From positions 506,501 to 570,500 of the forward strand of contig OZ025274.1 of NCBI GenBank assembly GCA_964019165.1: a stretch of 64,000 bases of DNA, written 5' to 3'. Every line of letters starts with the position of its first letter. The first letter of the stretch is position 1. A model generated the notes under the pieces. That model saw only the letters and a list, made by a program, of their open reading frames with translations, did no database searches and was not told where the DNA came from. The position numbers were made by a program, and so were the translations under genes. The DNA comes from Mastigias papua (lineage: Eukaryota; Cnidaria; Scyphozoa; Rhizostomeae; Mastigiidae). Positions 39,455 through 51,371 of this stretch are shown here, piece by piece.

Positions 39455-42400
39455 ATGGAAGAAGACTGGAACATCTCGGGTAGTGAAGATGAAGGAGATG
39501 TGCAGTTTGGTGGAAAAAGTGCGACTAAAGACAACCAAGGTACTTTCGTGTCTCGTGCCTACTCACCTAGTGTGTTGTGTGATCAGTCTTTTCCAATACG
39601 TGGTAATATCATGTACATTATACTTTGTCAGATTTCTGATCGTAATGCTGATCGTAAGGACTGTTGAGCATTGTGCTTTTTCCAAGCATTGTGGTGCAAT
39701 TTTGTGGGGCTGAATCGAGCTTTCCATCAGCATTGCAATTTATCGTTTTAGATCCCAAGAAAAGGAAAAAGAAGCTGATTAGCAATGAGGCCTCACATCA
39801 TCAACTCCCAGTTAATGTTGTGCTGTTATATAAAGAGATTGAGAAGAATGGCATCATAGAACTGAACTGTAAATGTCCAAGGAGAGGACCATCAAAGAAA
39901 GATTCACAATCCCAAAGCTCACAATCCTCCACAGGCTCAGTGACAAACAAACTTGATAACTATCATATAGCAACAACTGGCCAATCACCATCTAAACACA
40001 AAAACAAGTATATGATGCATACATTGTTATATATTCCTATAGAGTTAATATAGATTTCCCATGAAGTCCATCTTATTGATGCATATTGTTCTATTTGTGT
40101 TTGTAGGTTTTATTTATAACTTATTTTACCAGCCACTAACAAATTATGTGCACAAGACCCACATTTGGGTCTCCACACATTGCAGATAGATAGATATATG
40201 TGCATAGAGAGATAAGATTTATATCTACATTTCAGCCATTGATATTTGAAGGTTTATGCTCTAACACTTAGCCCTGATTGAAGGTGAAGTGCCAGAACAA
40301 GAACATAATGCCAAATATTAAAAAGCTTTAAAGTATGGACAACTATTACTTCTTTTTCTTTCATCAGTGATGCAGTGTATTAGTCAATGAAATAAGAGGC
40401 CAACATGTTTTGCCATATTTCTACTACTCTGTCATTTTCATTATTAACCTAGCATATTCTTTCTAGACTTGAATATCCAGGATTTGACTACAAGGATGAA
40501 GAGGAAAGACCTTTTATTAGTAAGAGCTCATCTGCAAAGAAAACTCCAATATCAGGTGTGATTCATTTTCTGTTTTATAGCATGTTTATTTTGCATATTG
40601 TTTCAAAATGAGGTATCTCTTACATGTGCATTATGAAATGGTAATAATCAGTGAAAATTATTGTGGCATAGTTATGGTCAATTGATAAACTTATGCCTCT
40701 GTCATAGAAAATTTACTGTATTGCCCATTGAAATAGAGATGAGAGGAATTTGTAACCAATAAAAAGTCATTTACCATATAGCCACATGTTTCAAAATGGA
40801 AATTATCATTCAATGTGTGCATCAATGCTTGAAAGTTTTTAAATTTATGCAATTCATTTTTGATATTCAGTTTTTGAAATGGTTCTGAATTCTACATATA
40901 TGATCATATGCTAGAGCATGAATATATCCATATAGTTATTCAGTAATAGACAATGATAGCAGTAATGTATGATTTTTAGTCTTAGAAGTATTTTTGTCCC
41001 CCTTGATCTATGCCAGGGCTTTGTTATCTAGAGAGCTTATAGCACAGACAGGGAGAACTAATTTTAGGGTGAAAATCCCACAGAACCCAAATGAGTAGAT
41101 GACAAACTGAGCTTCATCTTAGAATATGTCTCACTTTCAAAGTAAGAAAGTGTTCATAAAAAAATATCCATTTTATTTTGTTACCAAGCTATTTCTTTCT
41201 TTCTTGTTGATCAACAGGCAAACGGGCAAAGAAGATAGCTTCAATGACAAATGTAGTGAATGATCTCATAAGACATAAAATGCTTGATGATCTTGAGAAT
41301 GCAACAGCTGATGTAAGCAACTTAATTATAATAATTGATATCAGATGTTGACATTCCAACATTTGGAGGAATCTATTGAAATTGTATGAAGCACAAATCA
41401 TCGAATAAACTTTTTCAGCCTCCTTTTGTTGACATCACTATTTGATGCTGCTCTCTTTGCCCTCTTTTTTATGATACCCCAGCCATTTTTCTTAGCATTG
41501 CAATTCCAGTTTGTGCAACAGATTTACAATGGAGTGTTATTTTTACTAATACTATGTGTTATCATAACTGATAACGTATTATTGAATATGCAGTTCATAG
41601 CAGCTATAGATGTTCATTTCTTTCAGCAGAAAGATGGAAAAAAAGCAAAAGTAGATGATAAAGATTCAAAAGTTATAGTTGACTTTGATTCTCAAGAAAG
41701 GTGGTTTGTTATTTTCTTACTGACTTCTCATAACCTATCTTGTTTGTATGTTGCCATTTGATCAAAATGAAAACTGAAGAATTTTGGCAATCAAACATTA
41801 GATCGAATATTTAGTTATATCTGAAGAGATCCAGTTTAATATGTTAACTTTCATTATATACAGTGGTGTAGTGCTTGGGGGCAGTGGAACTTTAGCTTCC
41901 TAGCACAAGCTCTGTCTGAGATTTTAGACCTTGTCTACTTTATTGGTGCACCCCTGTTTGTAAGATACCAAAATCAAAGAAGATTAGCCACTCAGCTACC
42001 TCAAGCTTCCTCATATCATTTTATGGTCCTCCCAAGGCTGCAATCAATTAGCAGGTAAAGTTGTATGTTGCATGCTGAAATGGAGATTTCTTGCTTGCCT
42101 TGAGGTTACAGCCATAGTAGACAAGCTTTTAGGCCTGGTTCAGTGTTGTCAAAAGGAACACAATAATCTGACTATTTTGTCATCCCAGAGTCATTCAAGA
42201 AATATCCATTTGCTTTTCACCACATCTCAGTTGCTTTCAACCATCTTCAGCTGGATTACATCAGATTGCAGAAGTTGATTTTATCTCTCTTTAACAAAGT
42301 GCATCTACAACATCCCCTTGCCTTGTAGTCTTTTCTTTAAAGGTGAACCAGAGAAATTTACTCTTGTTCAGAAATTTGCAACTTTGCTCAGAAAGGTAAC

Positions 42401-44633
42401 TAGCCAAATATACAGCTGATGTTCAAATGCAAAGCACAAGTGATCAACAAAGCAACCTCTTTTATTGTGAGAACATTTTATGCACAATGATTAAACTATC
42501 CTCTTGGCTGTAGATAGATGCTTTTGATGCCAGATAGGTGCCAAAATTTTTACACTGTATGAACCCAGAGTCCCAGTGTGGCCTCTGCACAGAGCACTCC
42601 ACAGTAGGCATGATGTTCTCCCTTTGTCAACTGCAGTAGAAATGCAGGGAACAACAGAAGCCCCTGTACATCACTTTCATTGGCCTAACGAAAGCGTTTG
42701 ACTTGGCCAGCAGGGAAGGGCAATTCAGTATCCTGTTGAAAATTGGATGCCTGTCAAAACTACACAGCATGATCAAGTTATTTCATGATGGCATAATGGC
42801 AATAGTGCAATATGATGGCAGCATGTCTGAGCCCTTTGAAATCCACAGCAGATGAAAAAAGTTGCATGCTGGTATCCACCCGCTTTGGACTGTGATTCTC
42901 CTTGCTCCTGAAGCATGCATCAGGGACCGCCACTGAAGGCCTGTACCTGCACATCAGATTTGATGGGGGGCTGTTCAACTTTGCTAGGCTGAGAGCAAAG
43001 ACCAAAGCTTATGTGATCACCATCAGAGAGCTGCTCTTTGCTGATGATGCTGCAGTCACTTCACACAATGAGCAAGAGCTTCTGGCACTCATGAACAAAT
43101 GCTGCAACAACACTTGGTCGGCTCACTACACGTGTCTGGGAGAACCCCAAACTGACAACCATGGTCACAATGGTAGTATCCAATGCCTGTATCATCAGTG
43201 CCTTGCTGTATGGCAGTGAGGCATGGATGGCTTATGCAAAGCAAGAACAGAGACTGAACAGTTTCCACATGCACTTCTTCTGCCGCATCCTCAACATCAA
43301 GTGTAGCGACAAAATGTCGAACACTGTGGTCCTGACTCGTGCTGGCCTCCCACGATGTACATGCTGCTCAGATGGCAAAGACTGCGCTGGATTAGCCATG
43401 TTTGTCGTATAGGAAATGGTCGAATTCCTAAGGATATCTTGTACGACGAGCTAGCCTTTGGCTCAAGACTTGTTGGCCCATCTGTGCTACACTACAAAGA
43501 TGTCTGCAAGCGCCACATGAAGGCTCTGGACATTAACATTAAGAGCTGGGAGGCTACAGCAGCTGATGCCACAGCAGATGGCGCGCAGCGTGCTCTAGAA
43601 ACAGTTGATGACGAGAGAGGAGAAGATTCAGAGCCTGGCTGAAGACAAGAGAGCCAGACAGAAGACACACATTCTGGGTGACAACCTGGCGACCGCTCAT
43701 ACCTGTACCCACTGTGAAAGAGTCTGTTGCTCCAGGATCAGCCTCACCAGTCACAGCCGAAGCTGTTCCAGCTGAAGCTGTTCCAGCTGTGGATCCACCG
43801 CGGCATTCAACTAGGGTGCATTTCATACTTGGTTGACACCAACCGATGGAGGCCTAGTACTTGATGTTTAAAGGATTATCTAGTTCTATTTGTAGAAAAT
43901 ATGTTCTGAATTCAAGAGTTTGATCTTGAATATTTTCTTTAAATATTAAACAATTAAATCATTTTGTGAATAATTTTATGCGTTCCCTGCTCACATGAAG
44001 ATATTTGCTGCATATCTAGTAATTTTAATGTTTCATTCACTTTGCAATATGATCACAACCAGGCGTGTATTTATTGTACACTATTCTTGTTTTATGGTAT
44101 GATCTTTAAATTGAAATCACTGAATTTAATTACACATTTAGGAATATGAAGTATGTATCTCTTTCAGCATGCCAGACTTAAAGGAAGGAATAGCATCTCA
44201 GATAAACAGAGTTGGTTAGTGAGTTTCAAACTGATTAGTGAACTAATTATAATCTATTTGACTTTACTATAATTTCAGACAATCTGTCGATATGTATCAA
44301 TATGTGTGATTCTCTTGTATTGATTCGAACCGCATGTTCTTTTGGCAAAAGGTGAAGTTAAAATCACATTAGCGTTCCTAGTCTTTCTAAGTATGACTGA
44401 ATCTACAGATTACAGCATTAGTAGACATGACTTGCGTTCATTGGACTTCTTTAAATTATAGGATACATGCATCATCAGTGCATCGCTTGTAGGATATGAC
44501 TTACGTTCTGTTGTTGCTTATAGTTCAGTACATTTTAGTTGGTAGCTTTTTGCAATAATGAATGTTTCTTTTTTCGATAGAAAATATGTTAGATTCTAAA
44601 GAAGGAAAGAAGGCTAAGACAATAGATAAGTGA
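39455..44633 (+). CDS. PAGR1: PAGR1 (PA1) homologue, 7 exons
   Basis: Exons 39455-39539, 39752-40007, 40467-40555, 41218-41312, 41627-41700, 44168-44214 and 44581-44633 join in one frame of 232 residues plus stop (human PAGR1 is about 254). Blocks match the family in order: an acidic start (EEDWNISGSEDE, compare the family's SEDW...SDEE), LLYKEIEKNGIIELNCKCPRR (compare LYELLAAHGTLELQ), an EYPGFDY block (compare EFDFDD), and KRAKKIASMTNVVNDLIRHK (compare KREARLDKVLSDMKRHKK). Known role: a PAXIP1-associated subunit of the KMT2C/KMT2D H3K4 methyltransferase complex, nuclear. The last two exons are assigned mainly by phase and fit, so they are less certain. Intron 5 contains a LINE remnant. Confidence 0.85.
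42560..43840 (+). mobile_element. 5'-truncated non-LTR retrotransposon (LINE) remnant
   Basis: The plus-strand frames read as a reverse transcriptase of an RTE/CR1-like group. Near 42660 there is YITFIGLTKAFDLASREG, then HDGIMAIVQYDG. Near 42940 there is GLFNFARLRAKTKA, followed by the catalytic FADDAAV box (about 43036). A C-terminal segment follows with LLYGSEAWMAYAKQEQRLN (43205), LRWQRLRWISHVCR (43360) and YKDVCKRHMKALDIN (43495). It ends in a Cys/His finger (CTHCERVCCSRISLTSH, 43706). Stop codons, a jump in the middle and frame changes show it is dead. The 5' part, including the endonuclease, is missing. It lies in PAGR1 intron 5 in the gene's own orientation. Confidence 0.88.
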
Positions 44634-46703
44634 TGTGAATATTTCAACAACGGAGTTATATATATTGATCGCTGAACTGTCATAGAAGTAGTTAATGAGG
44701 ATTCCTTTTATTATTTGGTAGCAGTTTCGTGTAGTTTTGTTATAATTGTGGTTGACTGGAAGGAGCCTCCTAAGATTATAGTAAAAATGAGCTTGTATAG
44801 AGTTCTATACTTGTATTCGAAAGCTCTGACAACTTGGAAAGAAAAAGGAGCTTGAGAATAGAAAAGATATTCGCAGCAGAAACATCATATAAACAATCTA
44901 TAGTTGTGTTACTATGATACAGACGTGGTTAAGTCATTTTTTTACAGTTTTGGGATAGTCTTTGCGACTTTTTGAAGCTTTCCTTCGAATGTAATATAAG
45001 CACATGAGGTGGACCGGCCTAGCCAAAGTCAGCAATTCATGCTATTACCTAGAGAAAACCTCAGTCTAAATTCGTTTAGCTACCTCCACATCTTTCTATC
45101 GTAGACCTTCAGACATATTGTGAATAGATAAAGAAAGTTTGATTGTCACCTTAAGCATATAATTTTTGAGTGGGATGCTGCTTTAGACACATTTAATCAG
45201 AAATTTACCGTGTCACAGAAGTAGAGACCATCCCCCTCTTGTATGATTGTTCTGCCATACTTGGGCTAAGGGAATCAACTCAATGATCTGGCCGGAGTCG
45301 CGTGCATGTACACATCCCCTCAGAGGTATTAGACCTATTGAGCTGAATTATTGTATATAATGTCTTTACTTTTAACGTTTGTAAGTAGCAAGTGATCAGC
45401 CTGTTTTATTATTAAAGTGTTGGAACTCATTTCTGAACATACAGAATGTCGTCGTATATACGTAAGAATCTCTAGTAATTGATTTCCTGACCTAATGTTT
45501 TCACCTACCGCATTGTCAAACATATAGTCACAGTCGTGTGCTGCTACCCCAAGGTAACTTTCCGTCGATCCACTGCAAAATCAGTTCATTCCTTGTATCA
45601 CAATTTAGATTTTTCACAAGGATTTGTAGCCAATAGTTGTTCTCTGATTTCACATTATCTAAGAAGGAGGTTACACAGCAACATTGATTGCGGATAACTC
45701 ATGACAGAGCTAGTGAATTGTTCACAAGCTCAAACTGTTCGGCTTAAGTTTGATAAATGAAATCAAATGCATCCACCCACACCGACAAAGCAAGGTTGTC
45801 TTTTTTTCATTTAAACTTTCTCAAGGTGCATTGCTCAATCTGAAGATAGAAATATCCTTTTCGTGGAGAAAATGAAGCCGAAGAGCATAAGGTCATAAAT
45901 GAAATATGTCAGGAAAGGCTGTAGATTAGCCAAGTGGTTAGAGTATAAAGAACCGACGGAAATCACCGACTGCCCGCTTTTAGACACTTCACAAGCTTCC
46001 ATGGTGAAGATATCATAAAAACACAAAAATACATGGGCAGTTCAGCATGTGGGAGTTGATGTACAATATATGGAGTTATTTAGTAGATTACAAGGACATT
46101 AAGCATCGCTCCTAGCTGCTTTTCACTAATTGACTTTGATAGTTAAGTCTTGCAACCAATGGCAATATACCTGAATGTAATGAAATAGAATAGGAAAAAT
46201 TGAATACTAATTTAATGCAATTCCTCTTGTAATTTATCAGATACTAATTTTACAATAGGTCTGAGTCTATAAGAGTCCTTGTTACCAAAATGTATAGTTA
46301 TTGTATGTAGCCCGTTTCGTGTAATGTATGTTTTGTGGGTTAATGGAAGAACTCTTCGAGCATGACTATTCGTAAGAAAAAAAGTATTAGGTTCTCCATA
46401 ACTATGTACTAAATATGAAGAGTATTTCTTTTTGTGTTGAAAAGGATTTTTACTGTCTTTTTATTAGTTTGAAAGTACGGGCCGGCCTACACTGAAATTA
46501 ATTTGTAGTAAACCCATAGTGTAGGTAATTTTGCGTCATTAAGTGCACGCTACGTCAAATCAATAAAGAATTTTGGAATAAATAGAGCCGAACAGATCAA
46601 GAGAACTCAGAATTCGATGTGGTGATTTTTGGAAGAGCATCAAAATGCATATTCAGTACACTTTACGAGTTTCAAACGTTTCAGGTTCAAGTTTTATTTC
46701 AAA
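44634..46703. other. Intergenic DNA, no gene recognised
   Basis: About 2 kb between the PAGR1 stop and the next gene's start. It would hold the PAGR1 3'UTR and the upstream promoter. No exon, RNA gene or repeat was recognised. A tRNA-like A box near 45931 was rejected. Confidence 0.5.
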
Positions 46704-49700
46704 ATGGTTGGGTTATTAAAGACGACGAAACCTTGTATTGAGCACGATAGCCGGAGATCAGGGTGCAAATTTGTACGTTTCGAAGATTTCGTAAATACTA
46801 CGAAGGATTTTGAAGCGCTCCGTGTTATGAGTGAAGTTTGTAAGCAGAACTTTAGAAAGCAGGACATGGCTCTATATCATGATGAACCTGATAGACGTAA
46901 GTTACAAAAGCATGAACAGTCGAAAGACATTAGATTCCATAGCTTTAGTTTGCCAGATCGATCCCAAGACTTAGCAAATACAATACCCCCAAAGAGACAA
47001 CGTATTGTCTCAGTAGCACGACATCGATTTGAGCCCTTTAGTTCAAAGGATAACCTTGTAAATAGGCGTTCTGTTGGAAGATTTTCTGGGCCGCATAGTA
47101 CTGCGAGCAATTATGAAATTGCTAAGCAAAACAAGTGTCTAAATCAATATGGAAATTTGAATCAAGACCACGCTGAGTTGTGCAGTAGTTGCAGCAATAT
47201 AATTTATAGATCGTGCAATAGATGTTGTCATTTCGTGAATGGAGATGATTCCATTGTTTCAAGAAGTTCACGTCCAGAGATAGCAAATGAGCAGGGAATG
47301 TCGTCGGTTTGCCGCGAAGATTGTTCTTTGCACATACCTTGTAATGTGAACGTAAAACAAGCCGAGACCAGAGGGCAGCCTATAAGACAGCACTCCAGCC
47401 CGTATGAGAAAGGAAACCATGGACCTGAGGACAAATCTAGTTGGGATTCATACCGACCAAAAAATGTTATCAATTCAGCATTATGCGGAAGTGCTGCTAT
47501 AAGGGAAGAAAGCCCCAGATTGGTAAAAAATGCTGATTTGGGGGACGAGCTTGAGTCCGGTTTGGCTGGAGCATCGGCAAAAAGCATTGTGAATAGTTCA
47601 TCTGGTGCAACCTGCAATAGAACTAAGATTCGAAATCAGACTGCAAGCAGTTCTGCCAACAATGATTGGACAAGAGGAGAGCTAACAACCCTGAAAGTGT
47701 TTGTCGCTGATGAAGGTACAGGTAGTGAGAAACTGGCGCCAAAGCAACTGTTTATGCCACCTTCTGAGCGGTTAAAATGTCTTAAATTCAGCCCAGGGCA
47801 GTATTTTGATGTTGTTTTCGAGGAAATTCCTAAGGGTGAACTGAATAGATTGATTATTTCTGAGGTAAATGGAAAGGAAAATCATGCGATGGCAGGTTTT
47901 GAAAGTGTAAATACGAAAGAAAATTTTGTCAAAGAGCTCAGGAGTATATTCAGTAGAATGCCGTCACTGGAGGAAGAACGTTTGAAAGAAAGGGACCTTT
48001 TTGAAATGATTTTATTGGCTAAAGCGTACTTTGACAAGTATGAACATGAACTTGAGGAAAAGAATAGAAAAGATTGTCAGTTGTTAGAGCATATAAAAGC
48101 TAACGATGAAAAGTCGAAGTCATCTTCAGACATAGCATCAGTAATGGAACATACGCCATTAGAAGTCAACTCAAATGCTTCTAATGGAGACAGACATGAA
48201 GGGTCTTGTTATCAATTTATTGGCTTTCAGCCCATCAATGATGTAGGAGAAGACGATACCGTGGATAATTCAGAGAAAACTGTAGCTGATTTGAAGAGTG
48301 TTGGATCTACCGATTCAAATTCTGTTTCAGGTTCTGTTTTGCTAGGCAGTTGTAGTAAAGAGAAATCTTGCGAAACTCGGCCACCTAGTGAATTGTGCAG
48401 CTTTACTGATGGAAATAAGTTATTGGAAATTCATACAGTTCAATGTTCAGATGCTACCTTGAAAAAGGATAGCAAATACGGAAAAGAACAAGAGATGGTG
48501 GTGAAGACAGCAAAGCGACGACAATGCCTCTTGAAAGAGAGGCAATTTTCTTCAAATGAAGTTCGAGGCAAGCGTGGCGCGTCTAATGGTGGTAGCAAAA
48601 GCGTTACACCGGCGTTGAAAGTATGTGCATCAGATGAAAAGGAGATAGCTAATACCTGCACAAACAAATATTCTGTGTCCATGGATGAAAAGGCGTGCAA
48701 GCGTAGAAAACATGAAAGGGGAGAAGAAGGTCAAATTAGACATTGCGGAGTTGAGGACGATGAATATCAAAATGGAACAGGAATGGAATGTGAGAAAGTG
48801 AAGCATGGTAAGTTCTATTGAAATATTTCTGATCTTGGTAAGGAGCGTGTTATTATTACTACATTATTGGGAATTCTTGATGATAATATGCAGAGTGGAT
48901 GTTAGAGAAGCATCATGACAAGGAAAACTTAGTTCGTTTCAATGTACTTTCAAATAAATTTCCATAACCCCCCACAGTTTCTGGTGAGGGATTTTGAGAA
49001 AGCAAGAGTGAAAATGTCAGAAGATACCCCAACGGTGTCAAGAATTTGTGTTTCCATGGCAGGGAAAATGTCTTAATCTTACAGGTAAAAATAGAACCCA
49101 CAATTTTTTCTAGGAAATAAATCTCCCAGTAAATTATTAGATATTTTGATATTAATAGGCTATTTTAAGGTAACATCCTCCGTTTGTACACTCCTCTAGT
49201 CGAGATTATTTGTCCCACAGCTCTGTTACATAGTTATAGGCCCTTTTTTCGTGTTTAACATATGCTTGCTTTTACGTACTGTCAAACTGTTATCAACAAT
49301 TATATCCATCAGTATTGTTTGCATTTGTCATTCAGAAGTGTCATTGACCTTAAAGTAGGTTAGAGCAGAAAAACCATGTGGTCTACATTTACGATTTCTG
49401 TTCTGGACCTTGTTTTGATTTCTTGTAGCGGCACCCGTGCGAGAAATATCGTCCCAAGACAAGATAGTTATCGCAGATGCTCTTTTAAGTCTTCAAGAAT
49501 GCCAACCGATTTCGACAGATATTGGCGAAATATTGATTTCCAAACGCGCCGCAATTGCCGAATTTGCATTAGTTGAAACAACAAAATTCTACAAGCAGTT
49601 ACTCATAGATTTCATGCAGGAAAAGCAAGAGAGCTTACAAAGTATCTACGAAGAGAGTCTTCAAATATTCAAGAGGGACAAAGAAAAAGAGTTTGCAGAA

Positions 49701-51371
49701 CGAACTGAGAAAATTTTGGAAGAAAGCAAAGAAGACATTGATCTCAGGCTTAACTGTGAAATGAAGCTTACAAATCAATTTTTTAGGCAAGAACTTTGGA
49801 TACGATTACAGGTTTGTATAGATAAATGCATTTTACACGTTGATCCGTTGCACACCAAGAATGCTAAATAACGGAGCTTCATCATTACACTTTATTGTTT
49901 ATAAGCAACAAGTTTATAAGAAACCTAGTGCTTGACAGCTTAAAATGTGAGAAACTTTGTAAACTACATGGAAAGAGTTAAAAAACTTTAGAATTGTCTG
50001 TGCCACCTTCACAGTTTCGGAAACGCATTTTCTTCCACGAATATATTAGTGTCCATTACAGTATGTTTTATGTGCTTAATAGCCAAAAAGCCTTATGGGC
50101 ACCACAAAAGACTGTTTTTTATGTTTTGTTTTCATTTTCACTACAATTTTTAAAGTAAATTAAAAAACTTTTAAGAAACTGTTAGAACTACAATGTGGCC
50201 AGAATTTAAGAAATTTTACTACCAGGCCTTGAGCCGGGTTGCTTATAAATAAAACGTGTAGTTGACTGGAAACTAGTGTTAACGATGGAGAGAGATATCC
50301 TTATTTGCTATGAAGAGAACCTTCACTGATAGCATGATCTCTTCTGATCAGGTTCCCAGTTTACTGATGACTTGTTCGGTTCCTGATTTGTTGCGATACA
50401 AATTTCTGTTTTGCCTTACGCGATGTCTATCTTTACAACAAGCCTCTGCAACTTTTGTGTCTCTGTAAAATCTTTCTTGAAAACTGTGACGATTTCTATG
50501 ACTGAATAGGACTTTGCTGGCGGCAAACCCCTAGGCAGGATGAGGTGTCAAACAATACCTAGCAAATAATTCATTCAAGACGTTGATCTCACCTTGTTTC
50601 GATTCACGGACTGTTTTTAAGTCCTTCGTCCAGGGAGGTATGAAGATCTCAGCTGGATTTGCTTCTGAATGATATTTGAAGACTACAATCACTACCCCAC
50701 CCTTGTTGCCAGAAGATGTAAGCCAGTGGCAATCAAACGCATTACATACACGAGTATCAAGGTGTTTCGTCTCAAGCCAAGAGTAAATGCCCTCGCCATA
50801 TTCACCATTTTCATTACCCGTCGTCTACTTGAAAATAACGACAATTCTTAAAAATCAGCTAGTTAAAAACAATAGCAAAGGTAGTCATGTTACAAGACAT
50901 TTTCTGTGAACCTTTATATCGCATTACATTTAAGGAGACTCTTTGCTATTTGATGAAGGAAAATTATCTGAGTAGCAGAAGAAATAGCTTAGTATTGTGT
51001 TAAATGAGATGAAACTAACGAGGTTTTTGTGGGCCATTCTTCAGATATACAAAATCCTCCATACGAGAAAGATTGCGCAATATACTCCTTCAATAATTCC
51101 TTAATGTTATAGAATTATTTGCAACTGTAATTTTGTTATGTCTAAGGTAAGTAATTTTCTTCACCTGCTGGTCCATCTTTTATTTTGGTGAACTTTGAGA
51201 TATTTGTCTCTTCAGGTTTTATAATTTTTCTCATACTAGAAATGTGTTTGCGGAAAAGTTGGTCAGTTTTCTTGCTGTGGCAGGTGCAATTCGACATTTT
51301 ATTGTGGTAAGAGATGCCAAGTAGTTGATTATGAAGACCACAAAGTTGTTTGCAGAGAAGACAGGCCTTAA
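46704..51371 (+). CDS. Uncharacterised coiled-coil protein with C-terminal MYND finger (convergent gene A)
   Basis: Exons 46704-48807, 49429-49811 and 51240-51371 join in phases 1 and 0 to give 872 residues plus stop. The first ATG in the frame is at 46704; the frame is open upstream to about 46629. Residues 1-700 are polar, Ser/Lys/Glu-rich and have no domain I recognise, with a moderately hydrophobic segment around FDVVFEEIPKGEL. Residues 702-829 look largely helical and highly charged (EKQESLQSIYEESLQIFKRD), a likely coiled coil. Residues 830-872 form a MYND-type zinc finger: CGKVGQ, CCGRC, FYCGKRCQVVDYEDHKVVC. The first Cys pair is C-x-C rather than C-x2-C. MYND fingers usually bind proline-rich peptides in nuclear proteins. 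No function can be named. Confidence 0.78.
49905..50259. mobile_element. Short inverted-repeat element, ACACGT family copy C
   Basis: Collinear with copy B at 21.7-22.06 kb through the blocks TTTATAAGAAACCTAGT, CACCTTCACAGTTTCGG, TATGTTTTATGTGCTTA and GGCCTTGAGCC, and ends AAAACGTGT. The left end is degraded (ACACGT is not intact). It lies in the second intron of MYND gene A. Confidence 0.75.

Noticed and set aside
42902..43642. Separate short genes from the open frames in this stretch
   Set aside because: They are pieces of one decayed LINE in different frames.
45925..45975. tRNA-like A box (AGCCAAGTGGTTAGAG)
   Set aside because: There is no matching B box (GGTTCRANNCC), no anticodon stem and no acceptor stem, so it is not a tRNA gene.
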